Positions 26,925 to 34,949 of a DNA stretch of 64,000 bases are shown piece by piece. The stretch is taken from positions 1 to 64,000 of the forward strand of contig JAPOPW010000062.1 of assembly GCA_026712715.1 (NCBI GenBank). The letters are read 5' to 3'. The first letter of the stretch is position 1; the number at the start of each line of letters is the position of its first letter. The DNA is from Immundisolibacterales bacterium. Its GTDB lineage: Bacteria > Pseudomonadota > Gammaproteobacteria > HK1. The position numbers and the translations under genes are program-made. A model generated the notes under the pieces. That model had not been told where the DNA came from, searched no databases, and saw only the letters and a list, made by a program, of their open reading frames with translations.

Positions 26925-29201
26925 ATGGATCGATACATCTCCATCATCCTTGGGCGCCGATGGGTGGTCGTTGCACTGGCCCTGCTCGTCATGCTGCTCA
27001 CCGCGGGAGGCGCTCGGTATCTGACGGTCACGAGCGACTACCGTACGCTGTTCGGCGAAGCGAATCCGCATCTCGCGGCGTTCGACGCGTTGGAAAACAC
27101 CTACTCCGCATCCAACGTGGCGCTGATCGCGATTGCTCCGCACGACGGGAACGTCTTTACTCGCGCAACCCTCGGCGCAATCGAGGAGCTGACCGAGGAA
27201 TCGTGGCGCGTTCCCTATTCCAGCCGGGTCAACTCCCTGACGAACCATTCCCACAGCGAAGCCCACGGAGACGATCTGGTCGTGGAACCGCTGGTGGACG
27301 ACGCCCTCTCCTTGAGCGATGACGGCCTCGCGCGGGTCAGAGACATTGCGCTGAACGCTTCCGACATCTCCGGCCACCTTGTCTCCTACGACGGACGCGT
27401 AGCCGGACTGACGATCCAATTCGTCCTGCCCGAGGACCCCGAGCCCGCCTGGGCCGAAATAACCGGCCATCTCGGCGGTGTTCTGGACGAGGCCCGAAGC
27501 GGCCATCCGGAAATCGCGTACTACCTGACGGGCAATGTCGTCATGAACCACGCCTTCGCAGAAGCCACGAAGGACGACCTCGAGACCCTCGTTCCGCTTG
27601 TCTTTCTCGTCATTCTCGCCTCCGCCGCCGTTCTCCTGCGCTCCCTGATCGGCACCGCGCTCATCGCCTTGATGATCGTGTTCGTGGTCAGCACCACCAT
27701 TGGTCTTGCCGGCTGGCTCCGCACGGTATTCACGCCGGTCAGCGCGAGCATACCGATAATCGTCATGACGTTTTCGGTTGCCTATTCAATCCACATCATC
27801 TTGGCCACCCTGACGCAAATGAGAAACGGACTGGACCGGGACGAGGCCATTGCCGAATCGCTGCGCAACAACGCCTGGCCGGTGTTTCTGACCACCGTCA
27901 CGACCGCAATCGGATTCCTCAGCCTGAATTCCGCCGAGGCGCCACCGTTTCACGTTCTTGGCAATTTCGTGGCGTTTGGAGCGTTGTGCACGTTCGCCTA
28001 TTCGATGACCCTGGTGCCGGCGCTTCTCTCGATTCTTCCACTTCGCTCTCGCCCTGCCGCCGCCCCGCGGTCTTCCCTGTTCGAGCGCCTCGGCGAGTTC
28101 GTTGTCGCCCGCCGAAAGATCCTGCTCGGATTCGCGTCCCTGCTGGTCCTCGTTCTCGCGACGGGAATTCCTCGCATCGAGCTCGGTGACAACTGGACCC
28201 GGTATTTTGACGATCGCTACGAATTCCGGCGCAGTACCGACTTCATCATCGAGAACCTGACCGGACTCGACAGGCTGGAATACTCGCTGAGCGCAGGCCG
28301 CGAAGGCGGCATTACCGATCCCGACTACCTGAGCCTGGTCGATGCCTTCGCTGCATGGTACCGGGAACAGCCGGAAGTGGCGCACGTCCAAGCGTTTCCG
28401 GACATCATGAAGCGTCTGAACCGGAACATGCACGGCGACGACCCCGCCTTTCATCGGATTCCGGACGATCCGGCCCTCGCTGCGCAATATCTGCTGCTCT
28501 ACGAGCTGTCGCTTCCGTTCGGCAGCGACCTCAACGACCGAATCGATGTCGCCAAATCGGCAACGCGGATGACCGTCGTGCTTCGCAGCTCATCGTCCGA
28601 GGAACAGCGCGAGCTGGATGCGCGCGCGCTGGGCTGGCTCCAGGCGAACGCACCCGCCCTGGCCACCGAGGCATCCGGTCTCACCATGGTCTTTGCGCAC
28701 CTTTCGCAACGAAACATCGACAGCATGCTGCGCGGTACGATCCTGGCCATGGCGCTCATCTCGTTCATCCTGATTGGGCTGTTCCGCAGCATCCGCCTCG
28801 GATTGATCAGCCTTCTCCCCAATTTCATTCCGGCCGTCATGAGCTTCGGTCTCTGGGGCTATCTCATCGGAAACGTCGGACTGGCCGCATCGGTCGTCAC
28901 CGCAATCGCGTTCGGAATCATCGTGGACGACACGATCCACTTTCTGAGCAAGTACCGGATGGCCCGGAGTCAGGGTCTGGCTTCACCCGAAGCCGTTCGC
29001 TACTCGTTTCGCACCGTGGGTCGAGCGCTGAGCACCACGACCGCGGTCCTTTCCCTTGGCTTCCTGGTGTTCGCGTTCTCGGGGTTCGAGAGCAGTTGGG
29101 CGATGGGGCTCCTGATCATGCTCACAATCGTCTTCGCGTTGCTTGCAGACTTTCTGCTCCTTCCCCCGTTGCTGATGGCACTTGATCGGAGAAAACCATG
29201 A
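26925..29201 (+). CDS. MMPL/RND-type transporter
   Basis: The 758-residue inner-membrane protein has two repeated halves. Each consists of one TM helix, a large periplasmic loop and about five TM helices: LVMLLTAGGARYLTVTSDYR, then VPLVFLVILASAAVLLRSLI, and in half two GTILAMALISFILIGLFRS with FGIIVDDTIHFLSKYRMA. MMPL proteins move hydrophobic lipids or toxins by proton motive force. The start at ATG 26925 is chosen; a TTG six bases earlier is possible. The stop overlaps the next start (ATGA), so it is coupled to the LolA-like partner. Confidence 0.9.
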   Translation: MDRYISIILGRRWVVVALALLVMLLTAGGARYLTVTSDYRTLFGEANPHLAAFDALENTYSASNVALIAIAPHDGNVFTRATLGAIEELTEESWRVPYSSRVNSLTNHSHSEAHGDDLVVEPLVDDALSLSDDGLARVRDIALNASDISGHLVSYDGRVAGLTIQFVLPEDPEPAWAEITGHLGGVLDEARSGHPEIAYYLTGNVVMNHAFAEATKDDLETLVPLVFLVILASAAVLLRSLIGTALIALMIVFVVSTTIGLAGWLRTVFTPVSASIPIIVMTFSVAYSIHIILATLTQMRNGLDRDEAIAESLRNNAWPVFLTTVTTAIGFLSLNSAEAPPFHVLGNFVAFGALCTFAYSMTLVPALLSILPLRSRPAAAPRSSLFERLGEFVVARRKILLGFASLLVLVLATGIPRIELGDNWTRYFDDRYEFRRSTDFIIENLTGLDRLEYSLSAGREGGITDPDYLSLVDAFAAWYREQPEVAHVQAFPDIMKRLNRNMHGDDPAFHRIPDDPALAAQYLLLYELSLPFGSDLNDRIDVAKSATRMTVVLRSSSSEEQRELDARALGWLQANAPALATEASGLTMVFAHLSQRNIDSMLRGTILAMALISFILIGLFRSIRLGLISLLPNFIPAVMSFGLWGYLIGNVGLAASVVTAIAFGIIVDDTIHFLSKYRMARSQGLASPEAVRYSFRTVGRALSTTTAVLSLGFLVFAFSGFESSWAMGLLIMLTIVFALLADFLLLPPLLMALDRRKP

Positions 29202-30010
29202 TTCACTCCCGTGCGTCCCGGCGGGCGTTCCGATTGCTCGTTCCGATCCTTCTGACCGGTCCGGTCGCACCCCTGACGGCATTCGCGGCCACCCCCGAGG
29301 AGACCGGTCTCAAGATTGCAGTCGAGGCCCGAGAGCGAGGGACGGGATTTGGAAGCTTCACGGCCCGCCAGGCGATGGTGCTCCGCAACAAGCAAGGGCA
29401 GGAGAGCCGTCGACAGGTCCGGGTCAAGGTCCTCGAGGTCGAGGATGACGGCAACAAGAGCATGTTCGTGTTCGACAATCCGCGCGACGTCAAGGGAACC
29501 GCTCTGCTGGTCCATGCGCACCGGAACGAGGCGGACGACCAGTGGCTCTACCTGCCCGCCCTGAAGCGGGTGAAGCGCATCAGCTCCTCGAACCGATCCG
29601 GATCGTTCATGGGCAGCGAGTTCGCCTACGAGGACATGAGCGCACCGGAGGTGGAGAAGTTCACGTACCGGTACCTTCGCGACGAGCCATGCGGCGACCT
29701 GACCTGCACGGTGACCGAACGGTTGCCGACGGACCGGAAATCCGGATACCTGCGCCAGATTGTGTGGCAGGATCGCGAGGAGCTTCGTACCTGGAAGATC
29801 GAGTACTACGACCGCAAGGACGAGCATCTGAAGACCCTCACCCTGGGGGGCTACCAGCAGTTCCTGGATCGGTTCTGGCAGGCCGGAGAGATGACGATGG
29901 TCAATCACCTCACCGGAAAGAGCACCGTCCTCACCTGGACCGATTTCGAGTTCCGGACCGACCTCGACGAGCGTGACTTCACGAAGACCGGCCTGAAGCG
30001 GGCGCGCTGA
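29198..30010 (+). CDS. Outer-membrane lipoprotein-sorting (LolA-like) protein
   Basis: The 270-residue protein has a signal peptide (residues 1-30, LLVPILLTGPVAPLTAFAA) and a LolA-like fold typical of the MMPL-associated family: an early R-G-T-G-F-G-S segment, then WLYLPALKRVKRISSSNRSG, SFMGSEFAYEDM, and near the end LTWTDFEFRTDLDERDFT. These periplasmic proteins are thought to ferry a hydrophobic substrate between the MMPL pump and the outer membrane. Overlaps both neighbours by 1-4 nt. Confidence 0.88.
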   Translation: MIHSRASRRAFRLLVPILLTGPVAPLTAFAATPEETGLKIAVEARERGTGFGSFTARQAMVLRNKQGQESRRQVRVKVLEVEDDGNKSMFVFDNPRDVKGTALLVHAHRNEADDQWLYLPALKRVKRISSSNRSGSFMGSEFAYEDMSAPEVEKFTYRYLRDEPCGDLTCTVTERLPTDRKSGYLRQIVWQDREELRTWKIEYYDRKDEHLKTLTLGGYQQFLDRFWQAGEMTMVNHLTGKSTVLTWTDFEFRTDLDERDFTKTGLKRAR

Positions 30011-31332
30011 TGCGGCTGCGCACCGCACTCGAGCGGTCGGCACTCTGCGCCGCGGTCGGTTTCGTCCTCGCCGCCGGGGCACCCGCCTGGGGCGAGGGCC
30101 TCGAACGGGATCTCTCCGGAAGCTTCCGCCTGGAGAGCCGCTGGTTCCCCGAATCCGCGGCCCATTCCGGTCAGCGCACGCTGGCGAGCGGCTTCGTTGC
30201 GGAGCCCACCGTGTTCCTCGAGGACGAGGAGGGCCGGAGCTTCACCCTGACCCCGTTCCTTCGTTACGACAGCGCGGATTCACGCCGCACGCATGCCGAC
30301 CTGCACGAAGCCTATCTGCTTCTCTTCGGCGATCTCGGCGAAGGAGAGTGGGAAGCACGGCTCGGCTTCGATCGGGTGTTCTGGGGCGTCACCGAGCTGA
30401 ACCACCTGGTCGACATCGTCAACCAGACCGATCTCGTCGAGCATCCCAACGAGGAGGCGAAGCTCGGCCAGCTCATGGCCCACCTCACCTGGTTCGGCGA
30501 CTGGGGGGCGGCCGAGCTGTTCGCCCTTCCGGGGCACCGCGAGCGCACGTTCGCCGGCCGTCACGGCCGCCTGCGCTCGGGTCTCGTGGTCGACGACGAT
30601 CTGGTGGGTTACGAGAGCGGGGCGGAAGAACGGCACCTGGACGTGGCCGCGCGCTACAGCCACAGCTTCGGGCCTCTCGACCTCGGCGTGAGCGTATTCG
30701 ACGGCACGAGCCGCGAGCCTTCCCTTCGGCCCGCATCGTTTCGGCCGGTCCTCGACGCCAATGGGAACCAGGTCCTGGACAACGAGGGCGCGCCGATACT
30801 GACCCCGCGGTCGCTCGCGCCCTGGTACCCGCAGATTCGTCAGGTGGGACTCGATGCCCAGCTCACCGTCGAATCCTGGCTCTTCAAGTTCGAGGGCATT
30901 CATCGCACGGGAGCCTTCAACGCTCCGAACCGGCGGCACCCAGTCGGAGAGAAGGAAGACCATGCCGCCCTCGCGATCGGTGGCGAGTACACCTTCTACT
31001 CGGTGTTCGAATCCGCTGCCGACCTCGGACTGCTCGGCGAGTGGAGCTACGACGGGCGCGGCCGACGGTCGACCGACAAGTTCCAGGACGATGTCTTCCT
31101 CGCTGCCCGCCTCGCCCTGAACGACCCCGAAAGCACCGAGTTCGTTGCGGGTCTCGTCGTGGACAGGGACTACTCGACCCGCACGTTGACCGTGGAATGG
31201 AACCGCCGTCTCTCGGACCGGTGGTCCGTTCGCGCGGAGGCAGTCGCCTTCCTGGCTGCGGACGAAGCGGACCCCGTCCACGTTTCACGGCGCGACAGCT
31301 TCATTGCCCTGGACTTCGTCTACAGCTACTGA
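30010..31332 (+). CDS. Outer-membrane beta-barrel protein of an MMPL operon
   Basis: The 440-residue protein has a signal peptide (residues 1-32) and alternating amphipathic strands throughout, for example GSFRLESRWFPE, LHEAYLLLFGDLGEG and WEARLGFDRVFWGVTELNH, and it ends in an aromatic residue (FIALDFVYSY), the usual signal for barrel assembly. It resembles the outer-membrane partner found behind MMPL plus LolA-like genes. It starts in a TGATG overlap. The specific substrate is unknown. Confidence 0.8.
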   Translation: MRLRTALERSALCAAVGFVLAAGAPAWGEGLERDLSGSFRLESRWFPESAAHSGQRTLASGFVAEPTVFLEDEEGRSFTLTPFLRYDSADSRRTHADLHEAYLLLFGDLGEGEWEARLGFDRVFWGVTELNHLVDIVNQTDLVEHPNEEAKLGQLMAHLTWFGDWGAAELFALPGHRERTFAGRHGRLRSGLVVDDDLVGYESGAEERHLDVAARYSHSFGPLDLGVSVFDGTSREPSLRPASFRPVLDANGNQVLDNEGAPILTPRSLAPWYPQIRQVGLDAQLTVESWLFKFEGIHRTGAFNAPNRRHPVGEKEDHAALAIGGEYTFYSVFESAADLGLLGEWSYDGRGRRSTDKFQDDVFLAARLALNDPESTEFVAGLVVDRDYSTRTLTVEWNRRLSDRWSVRAEAVAFLAADEADPVHVSRRDSFIALDFVYSY

Positions 31333-31344
31333 ACCTCGCAAGTC

Positions 31345-31360
31345 CCGCCCGAACGGGCGG
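31345..31360 (+). terminator. Hairpin after the MMPL operon
   Basis: CCGCCC-GAAC-GGGCGG forms a perfect 6-bp stem with a tetraloop, 13 bp after the stop of the outer-membrane gene. There is no U-run, so termination would be weak or assisted. The remaining about 270 bp up to 31631 show no gene. Confidence 0.45.
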
Positions 31361-31631
31361 AACTCCGCACCGGGCCGACCCCATCGAGACCTGGTCGATC
31401 TCCGGTCGGGAGCTCGCCTGGTCCGGAACGACCGGCCGGCCATCCGTTGACGCGGCGCGCGTTCCGCCCCGGAAGGGTTGCGACGAGAGGCGCGGAGCCG
31501 TAGCCGACATTGGCGCCGCGCGCTGTCGAAGCGTCTCGAGGGAGTACGGCCCGTTCGCGCGAAAACCCCTGTTATTCGCGCCTCCGTGAGCAGATTGGCG
31601 TCCGCGGCAGGAAGTCGTTGACTCTTCCGGA

Positions 31632-32885
31632 CTAACTTCCGCCCGCGGCGCGCGCGGCCATGTGGCCGGAGCGAATGGCGCCTTCGATGGTCGCGGGCAG
31701 GCCAGTGTCGATCCAGTCGCCGGCCAGGTACACGTTGGCGAAGCCGCTACGGTTCCCCGGCCGGCGGCGGATCTCGTCCGGAGTCTGGGCGAACGTCGCC
31801 CGCCGCTCCTTCACGACGCGATGAACGGGCAGCGCGTGCCGATTCAGCGAAAGGGCGGAGGCGACGTCGTTCCACGTCTTGCGCGCGATATCGTCGGCGG
31901 GAACGGCGGCCAGGTCGTCGGCGGCACTGATTGTGATCGATACGACGTCGCCACGCACGAAGATCCATTGTGCCGTCCCTCCGACGAGGCCGAGAAACGG
32001 CAGGTCGGGCGGCAGGCGGGCGGGCTCCGACAGGCGAAAGTGGACGTTGACGATGGTGTTGCTCCCCTCCGGTACGCTGAGAGACGGCACGAGGGCGGCG
32101 GCGGCGGAGGGCGGCACGGCGAGGATGACGCGGTCCCCGCCATGCAACGAGACGGTTTCCCCGACGAAGGCGAGGCGGCTCGCCCGGCCGTCCGTGTAGT
32201 CGACCTCGCGGAGCCTTCGTCCCAGCCGCACCGTCGCGCCGTGGCGTTCGAGGAATTCGAGCGCCGGGTCCACGAACGCGTGGGAAAGCCCGAGGCTCGC
32301 AATTCGCGGACGGCAGCTCTCCTCTCCACGCGCAAACGTTTCCAGCAGCACGGGCCGGAGCAGGCGTGCCGCCCCGGTGCGCGCCGGGGTGTTCAGCGCG
32401 GCGACGGCGAGCGGCTCCCAGAAACGCTCGAACAGGGCTCCGTAGCCGCCGACGCAGTCGCTCACCGTCCGGTCGGGGTCGGCCAGCGCGAGTCGCAGCG
32501 CGGAGAGGTAGCTTCGGGCATTGGTGCCGGGCACCCGCCGATCGGCGCGAAGGATCCACCACGGGAGCCTTCCCGGATTGGGCCGCACCTCCCATCGGAG
32601 GCCGGTTCGAAGGTCGAGGAAGGGAAAGCGCGCCATGGCGGGACCGACCAGCACGTTCCGCGCCCCGATGTCCGCGAGGTAGCGCATGGCGGACCGGTTG
32701 CCGCTCAGCAGCAGGTGGTTGCCGTTGTCGATCAGGCAGTCGAGCTTCGCGTCGACGTACGACCGGCAACGGCCCCCGGCGCGGCCGCCCGCTTCGTGGA
32801 CGGTGACGGCCCGCCCCGCGCGCACCAGCCGCACCGCGGCGGCAAGTCCGGCCAGACCGGCGCCGACCACATGCGTTCGGGACAC
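31632..32885 (-). CDS. hpnE: Hydroxysqualene dehydroxylase
   Basis: The 417-residue FAD-dependent amine-oxidase-fold protein has the N-terminal dinucleotide motif HVVGAGLAGLAAAVRLVRAG with a following VHEAGGRAGGRCRS. It also has ALNTPARTGAARLLRPVL and the C-terminal FANVYLAGDWIDTGLPATIE, the FAD-binding end. HpnE reduces hydroxysqualene to squalene in the three-step HpnCDE route. It lies 13 bp behind hpnD on the same strand, completing the set. Confidence 0.92.
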   Translation of the reverse strand: MSRTHVVGAGLAGLAAAVRLVRAGRAVTVHEAGGRAGGRCRSYVDAKLDCLIDNGNHLLLSGNRSAMRYLADIGARNVLVGPAMARFPFLDLRTGLRWEVRPNPGRLPWWILRADRRVPGTNARSYLSALRLALADPDRTVSDCVGGYGALFERFWEPLAVAALNTPARTGAARLLRPVLLETFARGEESCRPRIASLGLSHAFVDPALEFLERHGATVRLGRRLREVDYTDGRASRLAFVGETVSLHGGDRVILAVPPSAAAALVPSLSVPEGSNTIVNVHFRLSEPARLPPDLPFLGLVGGTAQWIFVRGDVVSITISAADDLAAVPADDIARKTWNDVASALSLNRHALPVHRVVKERRATFAQTPDEIRRRPGNRSGFANVYLAGDWIDTGLPATIEGAIRSGHMAARAAGGS

Positions 32886-32898
32886 GCAGACGGAGCCG

Positions 32899-33786
32899 TC
32901 AGAAGAACCCGTACTGGAGGCCGAGCCACATCCTGCGCGCGCGCGTCAGCCGGATCGGTCCGCCGATCCGCTGCCATCCCCGCTCCTCCAGACGGTCGAG
33001 GGTCTCGCGATAGACCGCCATCATGAGCACGGCCGGACGCATCTTTCGCCAACCGAGCTCCGTCAGCAGCCGGCTGGCCTCGGTGTAGTAGCCGCGCGCG
33101 AGGGTGACCAGCTCCTCGCACACCCGGGCGAAGCCCGGATGCACGAACACCACGGTCGGCGACGCGGCCGAGACCCCGTGCCGATCGAGCATGTCGCGCG
33201 GGACGTACAGGCGCTGCATCGCGGCGTCCTCCTCGAGATCGCGGAGGATGTTGGTCAACTGGAGCGCGTTCCCGAGCGCCTCGGCGATCCGGGGGCCCGG
33301 GTGCCGGGGAACGCCGAAGGCGTGGACCGAGAGCACGCCGACGGACCCCGCGACCTTCCGGCAATAGCCGAGCAGCTCATCGAGGTCCCGCATCCGCACG
33401 GACGGGGCGGCATCGATCTCCATCCCGTCGATGAGGGCGAGGAATTCTTCCCGCGGCAGGTCGAAGCGGCGCACCGGACCGAGGAGCGCCCGCGTCGTGG
33501 GCCACTCCGGCCGTCCGGCATAGAGACGGTCAATCTCCTCTCGCCACGCCGCGAGCGCCCTCTTCTTGTCCGCCACCTCCCCCGGCTCGTCGACAATGTC
33601 GTCCACCTCGCGGCAGAACGCGTAGATCGCGTGCATCGCGCGCCGCCGCTCCGCCGGCAGCACCCTCATCCCCCAGAGGAACGACGTCCCTGACCGGGCG
33701 ACGACGCGGTTCACGTGGGTCCAGGGGTCCACCCGACCCTGCGCCGGACCGTCGCGCCCGATCGCGGGTCGACGGGCCGTGGTCAT
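32899..33786 (-). CDS. hpnD: Presqualene diphosphate synthase
   Basis: The 295-residue squalene/phytoene-synthase-family protein has two aspartate-rich motifs: AFCREVDDIVDE and LTNILRDLEEDAAMQRLYVP. HpnD condenses two farnesyl diphosphates to presqualene diphosphate. The start ATG 33786 sits in an ATGA overlap with the hpnC stop, which decides the start; the in-frame upstream stretch is not family-like. Confidence 0.92.
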   Translation of the reverse strand: MTTARRPAIGRDGPAQGRVDPWTHVNRVVARSGTSFLWGMRVLPAERRRAMHAIYAFCREVDDIVDEPGEVADKKRALAAWREEIDRLYAGRPEWPTTRALLGPVRRFDLPREEFLALIDGMEIDAAPSVRMRDLDELLGYCRKVAGSVGVLSVHAFGVPRHPGPRIAEALGNALQLTNILRDLEEDAAMQRLYVPRDMLDRHGVSAASPTVVFVHPGFARVCEELVTLARGYYTEASRLLTELGWRKMRPAVLMMAVYRETLDRLEERGWQRIGGPIRLTRARRMWLGLQYGFF

Positions 33787-34715
33787 GAGGGCAGGAGCTT
33801 GCGGCGGGTGCGCCGCCGGGCCCGACCGGACAGGGCTCGGCCGATTCCGACCGCAAGGCAGGCGCCGAACTGCACCTTCGTCAGCACGACCCGCTCGGCG
33901 AGGGGATCCCGCCGGCGGAGCTCTCGGCCGAGCTTCCTCGCGATGGCGACGATCGCGGCCGCTTCCATGGAGAAACGGATGTCGCGAAGCGCCCCCGGCA
34001 GCCGCTCGGCCTGCGCCAGCAAGCCGTCGGTCGCGTCGAGACAGCGGTCCAGCACGCGCCGCAGCCCGGCCGGGGTCCGGCTTCCGGCGAGAACCTCGAC
34101 CCCGATGCCCGCTTCGGCCATCCAGTCCTGCGGGAGGTAGACCCGGTCCAGCGTCCGGTAGTCGTCCCCGCAGTCCTGCAGGTGGTTGAGAACCTGGAGC
34201 GCGTTGCAAAGGGCGTCGGATGCGGGGTACGCCGCGTCGGATTCGCCGTGCAGATCGACGAGGTAGCGCCCCACGGGGGCCGCCGAGTAGCTGCAGTAAC
34301 CGACCAGGTCGTCCCAGTCGTCGTAGCGGAGCTTCGTCGCGTCCTGCTTGAACGCGCGGGTCAAATCCACGCAGTGGCGGTGCGTGACCCCGGTCGCGTC
34401 CAGGCTGTGACGGATTGTGTGGGCCTTGCGAAACGCCGGACCGGTCGAATCGGCCCCGCTCACCGCCCGGGCGAATCCTTCCAGTCGTTCCAACTTGTCG
34501 GCGGGATCCAGGTCGGGATTGTCGGCGATGTCGTCGATTGCGCGCGCGTAGGCGTAGAAGGCCGCGACGTGCGGCCGCAGGCGGGCCGGCAGCAGCCGGG
34601 AACCCACGGGAAAATTCTCGTCCGCCGCCGACTTGCCGGACGGGGTCTCCACCGATGCCGCCTCGTCCATCGACAACCCGATGACGATCGAATTCGTCGG
34701 TCGTTTGTGTGGCAT
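33783..34715 (-). CDS. hpnC: Hydroxysqualene synthase
   Basis: The 310-residue relative of HpnD has YARAIDDIADNPDL and LQVLNHLQDCGDDYRTLDRV, the HpnC-type aspartate motifs; it converts presqualene diphosphate to hydroxysqualene. Start 34715 (MPHKRP) or 34670 (MDEAAS) are both possible; neither has a strong ribosome-binding site. First gene of hpnC-hpnD-hpnE. No squalene-hopene cyclase gene follows, so the fate of squalene is decided elsewhere in the genome. Confidence 0.9.
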   Translation of the reverse strand: MPHKRPTNSIVIGLSMDEAASVETPSGKSAADENFPVGSRLLPARLRPHVAAFYAYARAIDDIADNPDLDPADKLERLEGFARAVSGADSTGPAFRKAHTIRHSLDATGVTHRHCVDLTRAFKQDATKLRYDDWDDLVGYCSYSAAPVGRYLVDLHGESDAAYPASDALCNALQVLNHLQDCGDDYRTLDRVYLPQDWMAEAGIGVEVLAGSRTPAGLRRVLDRCLDATDGLLAQAERLPGALRDIRFSMEAAAIVAIARKLGRELRRRDPLAERVVLTKVQFGACLAVGIGRALSGRARRRTRRKLLPS

Positions 34716-34949
34716 CAGGTTATCCCGATTGCCCTCCGTCCTTCAACGCGACGAGGGCCGCCTGTCGAGATGGGCGCGAAAGAGGCGCCGCCGTCCCGAC
34801 TCCCGGCTGCCGGGCGCGGCCCGGGGAGACGATTCGACCGCGCGACGCCGGATCCGCGGCGCAAGCCGGGGAAGTCCATGGTCCGGCCGTTGCCGGATAT
34901 GGACCGGATTCGTCATCATGCAGGCAATCAGATCCGGGAGCGCGCCAGG

